The notes under the pieces were generated by a model. It saw only the letters and a list, made by a program, of their open reading frames with translations, did not search any database and was not told where the DNA came from. 35,048 nucleotides of DNA from VBCK01 sp036270655 (lineage in GTDB: Bacteria; Pseudomonadota; Gammaproteobacteria; Burkholderiales; Burkholderiaceae_F). This document shows positions 14,823 through 24,299 of this stretch, in pieces. The position numbers and the translations under genes were made by a program. How positions within the stretch are numbered: position 1 is the first letter of the stretch; every line of letters begins with the position of its first letter. The stretch covers positions 1-35,048 of the forward strand of contig DATBCD010000095.1 in the NCBI GenBank assembly GCA_036270655.1, read 5' to 3'.

Positions 14823-17264
14823 ATGCGCGTCCTACGCTGGTTGTTGGCCACCGTGTCGATCGTGCTGATCGCGATGATCGGCCTTTGGTTCTGGTATCGG
14901 CAGGCGAGCCTGCCGGAACACGAAGGCACGCTGGCGGTCGGCGCCCTGTCGCGTCCAGTCAAGATCGTCCGCGACGACGCCGGCCTTCCGACCATCTCCG
15001 CGCAAACCGAATCAGACGCCCTGTTCGCGCTCGGCTACGTCCACGCCCAGGACCGGCTGTGGCAGATCGAATTCAATCGCCGCATCGGGCAGGGCCGGAT
15101 CGCCGAAATCGTCGGACCGGCTGGAGTCGACACGGACCGGTTTCTGCGGACTTTGGGCGTGTACCGACAGGCGCAGGCGATGGCGCACGACCTCGATCCG
15201 GAGTCCCGAACCCTGGCCGAGGCGTACTGCGCCGGCATCAACGCATACCTGGACGGACACGATGGCCTTCCGCAAGCCGAATTCGTGCTGCTGCGCGCGC
15301 CGCATCCGGAGCACTGGGTGCCCGCCGACGTGCTTGCCTGGACCCTGATGATGTCGTGGGACCTGTCCGCCGACGCAATGCGCAGCGAGCTGGAGCGCCT
15401 GCGACTGTCGGAGCGCTTGAGCAAGGCCGAGATCGACGACTTCCTGCCCGGGTGGGACGAATCGGCTCCGGCCACTGCCGATTACGTCGACTTGTATCAT
15501 CGCCTGGGCCTGCCCGGGCATGAGTTGGCAGACCAGGCGCATCAGCTTGCGCAGCAGCTGCCCGACTTCGGTTTCGGCGTAGCCCAGGCCGAGGGCTCCA
15601 ACAGCTGGGTGGTCGGTGGATCGCGAACCGTCAGCGGCCGCCCGCTGCTGGCCAACGATCCGCATCTGGCGCTGTCGACGCCGTCGGTCTGGTACTTCGC
15701 GCGGGTCAAGGCCCCGGGACTGGACGTGTTTGGCGCCACCCTGCCCGGCGTGCCCTTCGTCGTGCTGGGGCGCAACGCCCATGTCGCCTGGGGATTCACG
15801 ACGACCTACGCAGACACCCAGGACCTGTACCTCGAGCGGATCGATCCGGATCACCCCGACCAGTACCAGACGCCTGGCGGCTACGCCCCGTTCGAAACCC
15901 GTGTGGAGTCGATCCGGGTACGCGGCGCCGACCCGGTTTTGCTGACCGTGCGCAGTACACGCCATGGCCCCGTGATCACCGGGGCCCTTGCCTCGGCCGA
16001 CGCGGCGTTGAAAGCCGGACCGCGCTCGAGCTACGTGCTGGCGTTGCGCTGGGCCTCGCTGGAGCCGGGAGCCGGCGCGCTGCACGCGTTTCGCGCGATG
16101 AATCGGGCCGCGGACACGCAACAGTTCGACCGCGCGCTGCGAGGTGTGACGCTGGTGGTGCAGAACGTGGTGTTCGCCGGCGACGATGGTCACATCGGGT
16201 TCCGGGTCATCGGCCGGGTGCCGGTGCGCCGCCCCGACAACGATCTGCATGGGCTGGTGCCGTCGCCCGGTTGGGACGCGCGCTACGACTGGCAGGGCTG
16301 GATCGACCCCGACGACCTGCCGCGCAGCTTGGATCCGCCGCAAGCGGTCATCGTCACGGCAAACCAGAAGATCACGCCGCCCGGCTACCCGAGATACATC
16401 ACGATGGAGTGGAGGGCGCCGTATCGCGCCGACCGGATCGAGCAACTGCTGCAATCAGTGCCACGGCACGATGTGGCGTCTTTCGAACAGATCCAGGCCG
16501 ATGTGACGTCGCTGGCGGCCCGCGAGATGATGCGGGCGCTGGCGGGAACCGAACCGGCCACGCCGGTGGGACGCGCTGCACTGCAGCGGCTGCGCGCCTG
16601 GGACGGCGCCATGCGGGCCGATGCTCCCGAGCCGTTGCTCTACCAGGCCTGGATGCGCCGGCTCAAACACTTGATCTTCGACGACAAGCTGGGTGCACTG
16701 GCGCAGGATCTGGTCGAACCGGTGCCCTTGACCACGGCAATGCTGCGCGTGCTGACCGGTCGGGCCCACGCGCGCAGCTGGTGCGACGACGCCGCGGTCC
16801 CCGAACGGCACGTCGACTGTGCCGTCCTGGCTGCTCGAGCGCTGGATGAGGCAGCAGGCGAGTTGGCGCGCGAGCCGCGCGACCTGGAGCGGCTCCAATG
16901 GGGCCGCTCGCACGCTGCCGTGTTCGAACATCGGCCGTTTTCGAGCGTGGCGCCGCTGCGCCGCTGGTTCGAGCAGCGCGTGCGCGACGCTGGCGACGAC
17001 GACACGATCAACCGAGCGGTGCTGCGCCTGAGAGGCGAGCACCCCTTCGAAGCGCGCGCCGCGCCCAGCATGCGGGCCATTTACGACCTGTCCGGCAGCT
17101 CGGCCGGCGTGTGGATGGTCGCGCCCGGCCAGTCGGGCAACCCGTTTTCGCCGCAGTTCGGAGATCTGCTCGAAGCGTGGAGCAAAGTGCGATATCGTCC
17201 CATCGGTCCGCCAGTGGGCGGGGTCCTGACCCTGACACTCAAACCGTCTCCTTTGGGACGCTAA
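14823..17264 (+). CDS. Penicillin acylase family protein (Ntn hydrolase)
   Basis: 813 residues from the ATG at 14823, which opens with a membrane-anchor helix (about 6-25). The alpha part carries GLPTISAQTESDALFALGYVHAQDRLWQ, a family hallmark. The predicted autocleavage site and nucleophile is Ser259 in AEGSNSWVVGGSRT; LLANDPHL, GVPFVVLGRNAHVAWGFTT and VVTANQK-like stretches of the beta subunit follow. Such enzymes are made as a precursor, self-cleave, and hydrolyse amides in the periplasm: beta-lactam side chains, acyl-homoserine lactones or other N-acyl compounds. The substrate cannot be told from sequence. The next gene starts immediately after its stop codon (TAAATG), making it the head of a four-gene operon ending in an RND pump. 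Confidence 0.92.
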   Translation: MRVLRWLLATVSIVLIAMIGLWFWYRQASLPEHEGTLAVGALSRPVKIVRDDAGLPTISAQTESDALFALGYVHAQDRLWQIEFNRRIGQGRIAEIVGPAGVDTDRFLRTLGVYRQAQAMAHDLDPESRTLAEAYCAGINAYLDGHDGLPQAEFVLLRAPHPEHWVPADVLAWTLMMSWDLSADAMRSELERLRLSERLSKAEIDDFLPGWDESAPATADYVDLYHRLGLPGHELADQAHQLAQQLPDFGFGVAQAEGSNSWVVGGSRTVSGRPLLANDPHLALSTPSVWYFARVKAPGLDVFGATLPGVPFVVLGRNAHVAWGFTTTYADTQDLYLERIDPDHPDQYQTPGGYAPFETRVESIRVRGADPVLLTVRSTRHGPVITGALASADAALKAGPRSSYVLALRWASLEPGAGALHAFRAMNRAADTQQFDRALRGVTLVVQNVVFAGDDGHIGFRVIGRVPVRRPDNDLHGLVPSPGWDARYDWQGWIDPDDLPRSLDPPQAVIVTANQKITPPGYPRYITMEWRAPYRADRIEQLLQSVPRHDVASFEQIQADVTSLAAREMMRALAGTEPATPVGRAALQRLRAWDGAMRADAPEPLLYQAWMRRLKHLIFDDKLGALAQDLVEPVPLTTAMLRVLTGRAHARSWCDDAAVPERHVDCAVLAARALDEAAGELAREPRDLERLQWGRSHAAVFEHRPFSSVAPLRRWFEQRVRDAGDDDTINRAVLRLRGEHPFEARAAPSMRAIYDLSGSSAGVWMVAPGQSGNPFSPQFGDLLEAWSKVRYRPIGPPVGGVLTLTLKPSPLGR

Positions 17265-18548
17265 ATGGCCTCGCACTCGCCCCCGCGAGATCCGATCGAT
17301 GCGATCGTGGCGCTCAACCGCGGACGCGACCCGCACTTGCTGGTGCGCAAATTCCAGGCGATGGCGGCCGACCGGTTCGCTTTTCTGCGGGCGTCGGCGG
17401 GACTGGCGCACGTGGAGCTGGACCTGACGGCGCTGCCGTTTTCGCCCACCGCCTGGCTGTGCGGGGACCTGCATCTGAACAACTTCGGCTGCTTTCGCGG
17501 CCTGAATCGCCTGGTCTACTTCGACCTGAACGATTTCGACGAAGCGGCCCGCCTGCCGATTGCGTTCGATCTGCTGCGGTTTCTGGGCAGCATCCTGACC
17601 GCGGCGCCCGGGTTCGGACTGATACGCGAGGAGGCCGAAACGCTTGCCGCCGAGGCGTTGGTGCGCTATTGCGAGGCGATGGCGCGCGGCAAGGCATTCT
17701 GGCTCGAGCCCGAAACCGCGCGGGGGCCGATCCAAGCACTGCTCGAGCAGGTTTCGACCCGGCGGCGGCGCGACCTTCTGGAGCGCCGTACCGAGCTGCG
17801 GCGCGGCCGCCGCAGGCTGCTGATCGACAACCAACGCATCCTGCCGCTGCCGCCGGACGGGGACTTGCGCGAACAGCTCGCGGAGGCACTCCGGTCGCTG
17901 GGACACCTGTACGAAAGCGCCGAATTCTTCCTGCCGCGCGATTTTGCGCGGCGCGTTGCCGGAATGGGCAGCCTGGGCGTGCCGCGTTACGTGGCGCTGG
18001 TGCGCGGTCGGGGCGATCCGGATCGCAACGCCCTGATCGACTTCAAGCTGGCCGCCCCCTCGTCGGCGTCGGCGGCGCTGTCCGGCCTGCCACAGGGACC
18101 CTGGGCCGACGAGGCGCAGCGGGTGGTTACGGTGCAGGACATCTGCCAGGCTGCCTGCCCGGCCTATCTGACTGCGATGCCGATCGGCGGCCGGCCCTTC
18201 GTGGTGCGTGAGCTGCAGCCGGTCGAGGACCGCGTTGCACTGGAGCGTCTGGCGCGTCAGCCGAAGCGATTGGCCGACACCGTGGGCACGATGGCCGAGG
18301 TGGCTGCCTACGCGCAGTTGCGCGGAGCCGGGCGCATGGGCACAGCGAGCCCCGAGGCGTTGATCGAATTCGGTTTCGAAGTGATGGCGCAGCCTCGGCC
18401 GTGGCTCGACGCCGCGCGGCAAGTCGATTCGAAGAACGCGCAAGCGCATCGCGCGTTCCGGACCGCCTGGCATCAGCGCGATCCGCGCCTGCTCGCGTTG
18501 TGCAAAGTCGAGGCGAGCCCGCCCAAGCCTGCTCCACGTAAAAAGTGA
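17265..18548 (+). CDS. DUF2252 family protein
   Basis: 427 residues. MAADRFAFLRAS, CGDLHLNNFG and VYFDLNDFDEA are the DUF2252 hallmarks, reminiscent of a kinase-like fold in which GDxHxxN and DxxD serve the catalytic and metal sites. No member function is certain to me; I infer a phosphotransferase-like activity only from those motifs. The tail (PPKPAPRKK) is basic. The ATG directly abuts the acylase stop, and the adaptor gene begins 4 nt after this stop, so it is firmly part of the acylase-efflux operon. Confidence 0.88.
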   Translation: MASHSPPRDPIDAIVALNRGRDPHLLVRKFQAMAADRFAFLRASAGLAHVELDLTALPFSPTAWLCGDLHLNNFGCFRGLNRLVYFDLNDFDEAARLPIAFDLLRFLGSILTAAPGFGLIREEAETLAAEALVRYCEAMARGKAFWLEPETARGPIQALLEQVSTRRRRDLLERRTELRRGRRRLLIDNQRILPLPPDGDLREQLAEALRSLGHLYESAEFFLPRDFARRVAGMGSLGVPRYVALVRGRGDPDRNALIDFKLAAPSSASAALSGLPQGPWADEAQRVVTVQDICQAACPAYLTAMPIGGRPFVVRELQPVEDRVALERLARQPKRLADTVGTMAEVAAYAQLRGAGRMGTASPEALIEFGFEVMAQPRPWLDAARQVDSKNAQAHRAFRTAWHQRDPRLLALCKVEASPPKPAPRKK

Positions 18549-18552
18549 GCGG

Positions 18553-19611
18553 GTGAGGGCGGACGTGAAGGTCGGGTCGGCGCGTGCCGGCGCAGGGGTG
18601 TGCGGCATCGCTGCGTTGCTCGTCGCATGTTCCGACTCGGACCAACAGGCCGACCGCGAGCACCCGATCGTGACCGCCCCGCGCATTGCGCTGCAGAACG
18701 GACGCAGCGTGGTTCGTTTGAACGCCGACGCGTTGCAACGGGCCGCGATCCGGACAGAGACGGTGCGGCGGGGTGCACAGCCCGAGACGGTGCGCGCCTT
18801 CGCGACGGTGTTGGACCTGCAGCCGCTGGCGCAGCTCTCGGCTCTGTCGCAGGCGGCGGGCGCTCAGCTGAAGGCCGCGCAGGCCAGACTCGACGCGTCG
18901 CACGCCGAATACGAGCGCGAGCGCCAGCTGTTCGAAGATCAGCAAAACGTCTCGGCCGCCCACGTCCAGGCGGCGCAGGCGGCATTCCTGGCCGACCAGG
19001 CCGCGCGGGAAGCCGCCCAAGCCCAGGTCGGGGCCATTTTGACGAGCGCGCGCCTTGGCTGGGGCCCGGTGGTGGCCGGCGCGCTGGCGGGGTCCGACCC
19101 GCAGCAACGCACCCTGGCCGACGACCTGGTATCGCGCCGCCAGTTGCTGCTGCAGGTCACGTTGCCGTCGGAGTGGAGCGATGCCCGTGCGCCGCCGCAG
19201 GGGCGCGTGGGGGTGGATGGACGCGAAGGACCTTCGATTCAGCTCGTATCGCCGGCGGCGCATGCCGATCCGCGCGTGGCGGGACGCAGCTTTCTTTACC
19301 GGGCCCCGCCCGACGCGGCGCTGCTGCCAGGGGCGAGCGTTACGGTGCTGCTGCCGACCGGCCGCACGCTGGAGGCGGCGGTGATTCCGGGCTCCGCGCT
19401 GGTGTGGTGGCAGGGCCGCGCCTGGGTCTTCGTCCGCACCGGCACCGGTGATTTCGAGCGGCGCGAGATCGCCCTGGACCGCGCCAGCGGCGCCACCTCG
19501 CTGCAGGTGGATCTGGAGTCGGGCGCCGACGTGGTGGTCCAGGGCGCACAGATGCTGCTTTCCGAGGAGTTGCGCGCGGAGAACTTCTCGACCGACGTCG
19601 GAGGGCGATGA
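18553..19611 (+). CDS. RND efflux periplasmic adaptor lipoprotein
   Basis: 352 residues from a GTG start. A lipoprotein signal ends at LLVAC-SD, predicting an acylated Cys near residue 22. The middle has a short coiled-coil hairpin (about 95-155, Ala/Gln/Glu-rich). The lipoyl/beta-barrel part includes VTVLLPTGRTLEAAVIPGSALVW and the end has VVVQGAQMLLSEELRAE, typical of adaptors paired with CusA/CzcA-like pumps. It would link the inner-membrane pump to an outer-membrane channel. No TolC-like gene is in the window. It overlaps the pump gene by 4 nt (ATGA). Confidence 0.88.
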   Translation: MRADVKVGSARAGAGVCGIAALLVACSDSDQQADREHPIVTAPRIALQNGRSVVRLNADALQRAAIRTETVRRGAQPETVRAFATVLDLQPLAQLSALSQAAGAQLKAAQARLDASHAEYERERQLFEDQQNVSAAHVQAAQAAFLADQAAREAAQAQVGAILTSARLGWGPVVAGALAGSDPQQRTLADDLVSRRQLLLQVTLPSEWSDARAPPQGRVGVDGREGPSIQLVSPAAHADPRVAGRSFLYRAPPDAALLPGASVTVLLPTGRTLEAAVIPGSALVWWQGRAWVFVRTGTGDFERREIALDRASGATSLQVDLESGADVVVQGAQMLLSEELRAENFSTDVGGR

Positions 19612-22600
19612 GCTCCGGCAGCCACGGTCCGCAGGCTGCGCTGATCGCCTTCTCGCTGCAGTTTCGTGGCGTGGTGATCGCGCTCGCTGCGCTGGTGATC
19701 GCTGCGGGCGCGTACTCGCTGGGGCATGCCACTTACGACGTGTTTCCGGAATTTGCGCCGCCGCAGGCCGTGATCCACACCGAGGCGCCTGGCCTGTCGC
19801 CCGATCAGGTCGAGGTGCTGGTCACGCAGCCGCTGGAAAACGCGCTGACCGGGGCACCGGGCCTGGCGTCGCTCAGATCGAGCTCCATTCAAGGGTTGTC
19901 GATCATCACCGCCAACTTCGACCCGGCGAGCGACGTGTTGCGCGACCGTCAGTTGGTTTCGGAACGGCTTGCATCGAGTGCCGGCCAGCTGCCTCGTCAG
20001 GCGGAGACACCCTCGCTGACGCCCCTCACCTCGTCGACCAGCACGGTGCTGGTGGCGGGGCTGACCTCGTCGCGCGCTTCGCTGATGGATCTGCGCACGA
20101 CCGCCGAGTGGCTGATCAGGCCAACGCTGATGGCGGTGCCGGGCGTGGCCAAGGTGGCGGTCTTCGGCAGCGGACGGCGCTCGTTGCAGGTCCAGGTCCA
20201 TCCGGACCGCCTGATTCGCCTGAACTTCGGCCTGAACGACGTGACGGAGGCGGCGGCTCGCGCAGCCGGAGTGCGCGGAGCCGGTTTTATCGACAGCCCC
20301 AATCAGCGCATCGAGCTGAAAACCGAATATCCGCCGCTCGGCGTCGACGATTTGAAACGGGCCGTGCTCGGCCCGGACGCGGCCCCGTTCGCGACGCTGG
20401 GCGATGTGGCGAGCGTGCGCTTCGCCCCGGAGCCCGCGACCGGGGGCGCCACGATCGACGGCCGACCGGGCATACAACTGGTCGTGTCGCAGCAGTACGG
20501 TGCCAGCACGGTCGAAGTGACGCGCCGCATCCAGGCGGCGCTGGAAGGCCTGCGCCCGCTGCTGGCGCGCGACGGCGTCGAGCTGGATGCGACGCTGTTT
20601 CGCCCGGCCGACTTCATCGACCTCGCCACCGGCAACGTCTGGTCGGCGCTGCTGCTGGGCGCCGCACTGGTGGTCGGTGTCCTGCTGCTGTTCATGTCGG
20701 ACTGGCGCAACGCCGCGGTCTCGTGTGCCGCGATCCCGTTGTCGCTGCTGGCTACGCTGAGGCTGCTGCAGGCGTTCGGCGTCAGCGTGAACACGATGAC
20801 ACTCGGCGGACTGGCCGTAGCGATCGGCGTCGTGGTCGATGACGCGGTGATCGACGTGGAGAACATCATGAGGCGGATGCGCGCCAACCGCCTGCTGCCG
20901 CAGCCGCGCGACACGGCCAGCGTGATCCTGGATGCCTGCCTGGAAGTGCGCAGCGGCGTGGTCTACGCGACGTTCGCGGTGCTGCTGGTCGTGCTGCCGA
21001 TCGTCTCGTTGTCGGGCGTCGCCGGGCGCCTGTTCGCGCCGCTCGGCTACGCGTACGCGCTGGCGGTGGTCGCGTCGCTGCTGGTCAGCCTGACGGTGAT
21101 CCCGGCCCTGTCGTCATTGCTGTTCCGGCCCGAACAGATGCGTGCCGGCGAGCCGCCGGTGCTGCAGTGGTGCCGCACCCGCTACGAGCGGATGCTGGCA
21201 CGGGTCAGCGGCTATCCCCGGACGGTGATGGCAGCCGCGGTGCTGCTGGCGGCCCTGGGTGGCGCCGCCGCGGCCGGCTTCGGCGTGAATTTCATTCCGG
21301 AGCTGAAGGAAGGTCACCTGATCGTTCACATGTCGGCCGCGCCGGGTACCTCGATCGAGGAGTCGATGCGGATCGGATCCCGCGTGTCGTCCGCGCTGCA
21401 TGAGTTGCCCGCGGTTCGCGCGGTGGCGCAGCGGGTCGGCCGCGCCGACAAGTCCGACGACATCCTGGGGTCGCACTACAGCGAGTTCGATGTGGACTTG
21501 AAGCCCGCCGGCGGAGCGCAGCTCCAGGCCGCTCAGTCTGCAATCCGCTCCGTGTTGACGCAGTTTCCAGGCGTCAATTTTGCGATGCAGTCCTTCCTGA
21601 CCGAGCGCATCGAGGAGACGCTGTCCGGCTATACGGCCGCGGTCGCCGTCAACGTGATCGGCCCGGATCTGGACGCGCTCGACCGCACGGCGCGCGACGT
21701 CGTGCGCATGCTGCACCGGATCCGCGGCGCGGCCGACGTGCAGCTGCAGGCGCTGCCCGGCACGCCGCAGATGTCGATCCGGCTGATTCCGCCCGAGCTT
21801 CAGCGCTGGGGCCTGCGCCAGCTGGATGTCCTGGATCTGATCAGGACCGCGTACGAAGGGGCCGCGGTCGGTCAGAGCTACGAAGGCAACCGTACCGTCA
21901 GCGTGATCGTCGTGCTGGACCAGGAGCACCGCAATGCGGTCACGCAAATCGGCGCGCTGCCGCTGCGCACGCCGGACGGCCGCTTCGTGCGGCTGGCACA
22001 GGTCGCCGAGATCCACCCTTCGGCGGGCCGCTATGAGGTGCCGCACCAGGGCGGCCAACGAATGCAGACCGTGACCGCCAATGTGCGGGGACGCGACGTC
22101 GGCGGTTTTGTCGACGACCTGCGCCGGCAGGTCGCCACGCTCGGCCTGCCGCCCGGAACGCACCTGGAATTCGCGGGCGAGGCCCAGGAGCAGGCACGCT
22201 CGCAGCGCGATCTGCTCGCCTATTCTGCAGTGGCGGCGCTCGGCATCGTGCTGCTGGTCTCCATCATCGCGCGCAACGCACGCAACCTGGCGCTCGTGCT
22301 GGCGAACCTGCCATTCGCATTCGTCGGGGGTGTGTTCGCGGTTGCAGACAGCGGTGGCGTGCTGTCGCTCGGGTCGATGGTGGGGCTGGTCGCGTTGTTC
22401 GGGATCACGCTTCGCAACTCGATCCTGATCGTCGCGCACTACGACCGTCTGGTGCGCATCGACGGGCGGGCGTGGGGTTTGGATCTGGCCGTCGAAGGTG
22501 CCGCCGACCGGCTGGCCCCGATCCTGATGACGACACTGGTGACCGCGCTGGGCCTGCTGCCGCTGGCGCTCGGAATCGAAGAGCCGGGCCGCGAGATCGA

Positions 22601-22718
22601 GGGCTCGATGGCCGTGGTGATCCTGGGCGGCTTGCTGACCTCGATGGCGTTGAATCTGCTGGTGCTGCCGACGCTGGCGCTGCGCTTCGGCCGCTTCGAG
22701 TCTGTATCGCAGGCTTGA
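19608..22718 (+). CDS. RND efflux pump, CusA/CzcA (HME-like) family
   Basis: 1036 residues, the normal RND length. TM1 (VVIALAALVIAAGAYSLG) is followed by YDVFPEFAPPQAVIHTEAPGLSPDQVE, which is characteristic of CusA/CzcA-like pumps. TM4 carries the proton-relay acids in VVVDDAVIDVENIMRR (about residues 408-423). Periplasmic loops flank two sets of six membrane spans, ending with LALRFGR. It exports metal ions or small organics with proton import. The pump sits in an operon with an N-acyl amide hydrolase, which argues for an organic substrate, but family similarity allows metals; I cannot decide. A palindromic element begins 10 nt after the stop. Confidence 0.92.
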   Translation: MSSGSHGPQAALIAFSLQFRGVVIALAALVIAAGAYSLGHATYDVFPEFAPPQAVIHTEAPGLSPDQVEVLVTQPLENALTGAPGLASLRSSSIQGLSIITANFDPASDVLRDRQLVSERLASSAGQLPRQAETPSLTPLTSSTSTVLVAGLTSSRASLMDLRTTAEWLIRPTLMAVPGVAKVAVFGSGRRSLQVQVHPDRLIRLNFGLNDVTEAAARAAGVRGAGFIDSPNQRIELKTEYPPLGVDDLKRAVLGPDAAPFATLGDVASVRFAPEPATGGATIDGRPGIQLVVSQQYGASTVEVTRRIQAALEGLRPLLARDGVELDATLFRPADFIDLATGNVWSALLLGAALVVGVLLLFMSDWRNAAVSCAAIPLSLLATLRLLQAFGVSVNTMTLGGLAVAIGVVVDDAVIDVENIMRRMRANRLLPQPRDTASVILDACLEVRSGVVYATFAVLLVVLPIVSLSGVAGRLFAPLGYAYALAVVASLLVSLTVIPALSSLLFRPEQMRAGEPPVLQWCRTRYERMLARVSGYPRTVMAAAVLLAALGGAAAAGFGVNFIPELKEGHLIVHMSAAPGTSIEESMRIGSRVSSALHELPAVRAVAQRVGRADKSDDILGSHYSEFDVDLKPAGGAQLQAAQSAIRSVLTQFPGVNFAMQSFLTERIEETLSGYTAAVAVNVIGPDLDALDRTARDVVRMLHRIRGAADVQLQALPGTPQMSIRLIPPELQRWGLRQLDVLDLIRTAYEGAAVGQSYEGNRTVSVIVVLDQEHRNAVTQIGALPLRTPDGRFVRLAQVAEIHPSAGRYEVPHQGGQRMQTVTANVRGRDVGGFVDDLRRQVATLGLPPGTHLEFAGEAQEQARSQRDLLAYSAVAALGIVLLVSIIARNARNLALVLANLPFAFVGGVFAVADSGGVLSLGSMVGLVALFGITLRNSILIVAHYDRLVRIDGRAWGLDLAVEGAADRLAPILMTTLVTALGLLPLALGIEEPGREIEGSMAVVILGGLLTSMALNLLVLPTLALRFGRFESVSQA

Positions 22719-22727
22719 GAGAAGCGG

Positions 22728-22855
22728 CCCTCTCGCCCAGCCGATGTGTGAAGGCCCGGGCGAGGGGCGACACCGCGTGCCCGGTGAACGACTGCGCGCT
22801 TGCGACGCTCGATCGCCCCTCGCCCGCGAAGAGGGAGAGGGGAGGGGGAGAGGGT
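22728..22855. repeat. Palindromic element between pump and lipoprotein genes (E5)
   Basis: A degenerate member of the palindromic family. Its left end is CCCTCTCGCCCAG and its right end GGAGGGGGAGAGGGTG, in inverted orientation, with GCCCGGGCGAGGGGCGA and ATCGCCCCTCGCCCGCG pairing inside. It fills the gap between two convergent genes and ends 2 nt before the lipoprotein stop codon. It may act as a bidirectional transcript end. Confidence 0.7.
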
Positions 22856-22857
22856 GC

Positions 22858-23568
22858 CTACCAGTTCGCCGGCGCCGCGCGCACCGCGGTGACATGCGCC
22901 ACAGTGACCGCTGGGGCCGCGGGCGCGCGCTTGCTCGCTGCGGTGGAGACGCTGGCGGTCTTGATCGGCTTGGCAGCGGCCCGGTCCGCTTTGGCCCCTG
23001 GCACCGCGGCTTTCTGCGGCGCAGCTCCTGCGGGCACCCTGGCGGGAACCGCCGCCACGACGGCCGCATCGACGCGGGCCACTTCGAGGCGGTTGGCTGC
23101 AACACGCGCTGGTTCGCCCGCAATCGGAATCGGCTCCGATTTCGCGACCTGCGCCTCTGCGCCGTGCTCGAGCACCACGTGCTGACCGACGCGCAGGTGC
23201 AGCTTGGTCGGGTACCCATACAGCGCGCCGCTGAAATGGTCGATGAATACGCCCGCCGATCCGAACGGCAGCAGCGCCTCTTCCATCCGCTCGCGCCGCG
23301 GCTTCACGGTGGCGGTCGCGACCAGATTGTCGCGGCGGCACTCGACTTCCAGCGACATCGCGGAGCGGTGGACCCGAACCTCGGTCACAGGCGTCACGGC
23401 GATCTTGGCCGAGGAGCCGCTGCCGACCTGGCACCGCATCCCGTCGACCGGATGATTCTGGGCATCGACCGCGTCGATCTGCAGTGTCTGGTGAAAGTCG
23501 CCCTGCAGCGTCGAGCAGCCGCACAGGCACAGCGCCAGGCAGGCGCCGGCGAGCACATTTCGCTTCAT
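22858..23568 (-). CDS. Outer-envelope lipoprotein, paralogue A
   Basis: 236 residues from the ATG at 23568, chosen because it starts a lipoprotein signal (MKRNVLAGACLALCLCGC-S, acylated Cys about 18); the longer open frame lacks this. The core (about 20-130) contains the HPVDGMRCQV motif, EVRVHRSAMSLEVEC, and GVFIDHFSGALYGYPTKLHLRVGQHVVL. The last ~90 residues are Ala/Pro/Lys-rich and look unstructured. The core is clearly homologous to the next gene upstream (23652-24191), so the two are a tandem duplication. I know no function for the family. Its stop abuts element E5. Confidence 0.82.
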   Translation of the reverse strand: MKRNVLAGACLALCLCGCSTLQGDFHQTLQIDAVDAQNHPVDGMRCQVGSGSSAKIAVTPVTEVRVHRSAMSLEVECRRDNLVATATVKPRRERMEEALLPFGSAGVFIDHFSGALYGYPTKLHLRVGQHVVLEHGAEAQVAKSEPIPIAGEPARVAANRLEVARVDAAVVAAVPARVPAGAAPQKAAVPGAKADRAAAKPIKTASVSTAASKRAPAAPAVTVAHVTAVRAAPANW

Positions 23569-23616
23569 CGATTGGCCCCGAACAGAGTCCCCCATCTCCA
23601 ATACTTCGGAGACAGG

Positions 23617-23635
23617 GCCGGCAACTAGAGCCGGC
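23617..23635. other. Stem-loop between two lipoprotein genes
   Basis: GCCGGC (23617-23622) and GCCGGC (23630-23635) can pair around a 7-nt loop, extendable by outer G-C pairs. It lies just downstream of the upstream lipoprotein stop (minus strand). There is no T-run, so it is more likely an mRNA-stabilising or Rho-assisted end than an intrinsic terminator. Confidence 0.45.
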
Positions 23636-23651
23636 TGCCCTGGACGGGTGA

Positions 23652-24191
23652 CTAGTCCGAACGGACGAGAACGCGCTCTGCGCCCGGTCTGGCGACCGGA
23701 GCCGGGTGCTCGGGCTCCTGCCGGGCCGCGGGCGCCGGCTTGCCGTCGACGTCGTCGCCGGCGTCGAACACCAGCTTCTGGCCGATCTGCAGCTGCAGCC
23801 ACGTCGGATAGGTGTACCGATAACCGGTCAGGTGGTCGATCACCATGTAGGCCGATCCGCCCGGTACCAGCAGATTGGCGACGCCCGTGACGCCGCCGCG
23901 CACTCCGCTTCGGGAAACGGCGGTGCCCTCGGCGACGCGATTACCCAGGTGGCAGGCGATCTTCAAATCGGACGACGACCGGTGCACCTCGAGGTTGAAC
24001 AGCGGCGAGTCGCCGAAGTATTCGGACGAGGCGTTGCTCAGGCGGCACCGCATGCCGTGGATCGGCTGACCCCGTTCGTCCAGCGTCTCGACATGCACGA
24101 CCTGTGTGGGCTCGCCGATGATCGTGGCACAACCGCTCGACAGCGCGACTTGAACGGCAACCACAGCGAAGATCAATCGACGATGGGCCAC
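23652..24191 (-). CDS. Outer-envelope lipoprotein, paralogue B
   Basis: About 179 residues if translation starts at the GTG at 24191, which gives a proper lipoprotein signal (VAHRRLIF, hydrophobic core, lipobox LSSGC). The frame also has an ATG at 24269, but that would bury the lipobox at residue 47. The core contains QPIHGMRCRL, FNLEVHRSSSDLKIAC and YMVIDHLTGYRYTYPTWLQLQIGQKLVF, matching paralogue A motif by motif. It adds a longer middle loop with a Gly-rich hydrophobic stretch (GVRGGVTGVANLLVPGG). The C-terminus is Pro/Ala-rich. The function is unknown; it is co-oriented with paralogue A and probably co-transcribed. Confidence 0.78.
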   Translation of the reverse strand: MAHRRLIFAVVAVQVALSSGCATIIGEPTQVVHVETLDERGQPIHGMRCRLSNASSEYFGDSPLFNLEVHRSSSDLKIACHLGNRVAEGTAVSRSGVRGGVTGVANLLVPGGSAYMVIDHLTGYRYTYPTWLQLQIGQKLVFDAGDDVDGKPAPAARQEPEHPAPVARPGAERVLVRSD

Positions 24192-24299
24192 GGGGTTTGC
24201 TCGAGAAGGGCGCTCAGCGCGAGGAGCCCATCGTACGATCAACGGTCGAGACGCCGCAGTCACCTCCATAGGCGCTCAAATGGATGATCGGGCCGTCCC

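Noticed and set aside
17220..17264. Acylase C-terminus (LTLTLKPSPLGR) as another element-derived tail
   Set aside because: It resembles element peptides, but the DNA lacks the palindrome and the inverted ends, and the next gene starts directly after it. Too short to claim.
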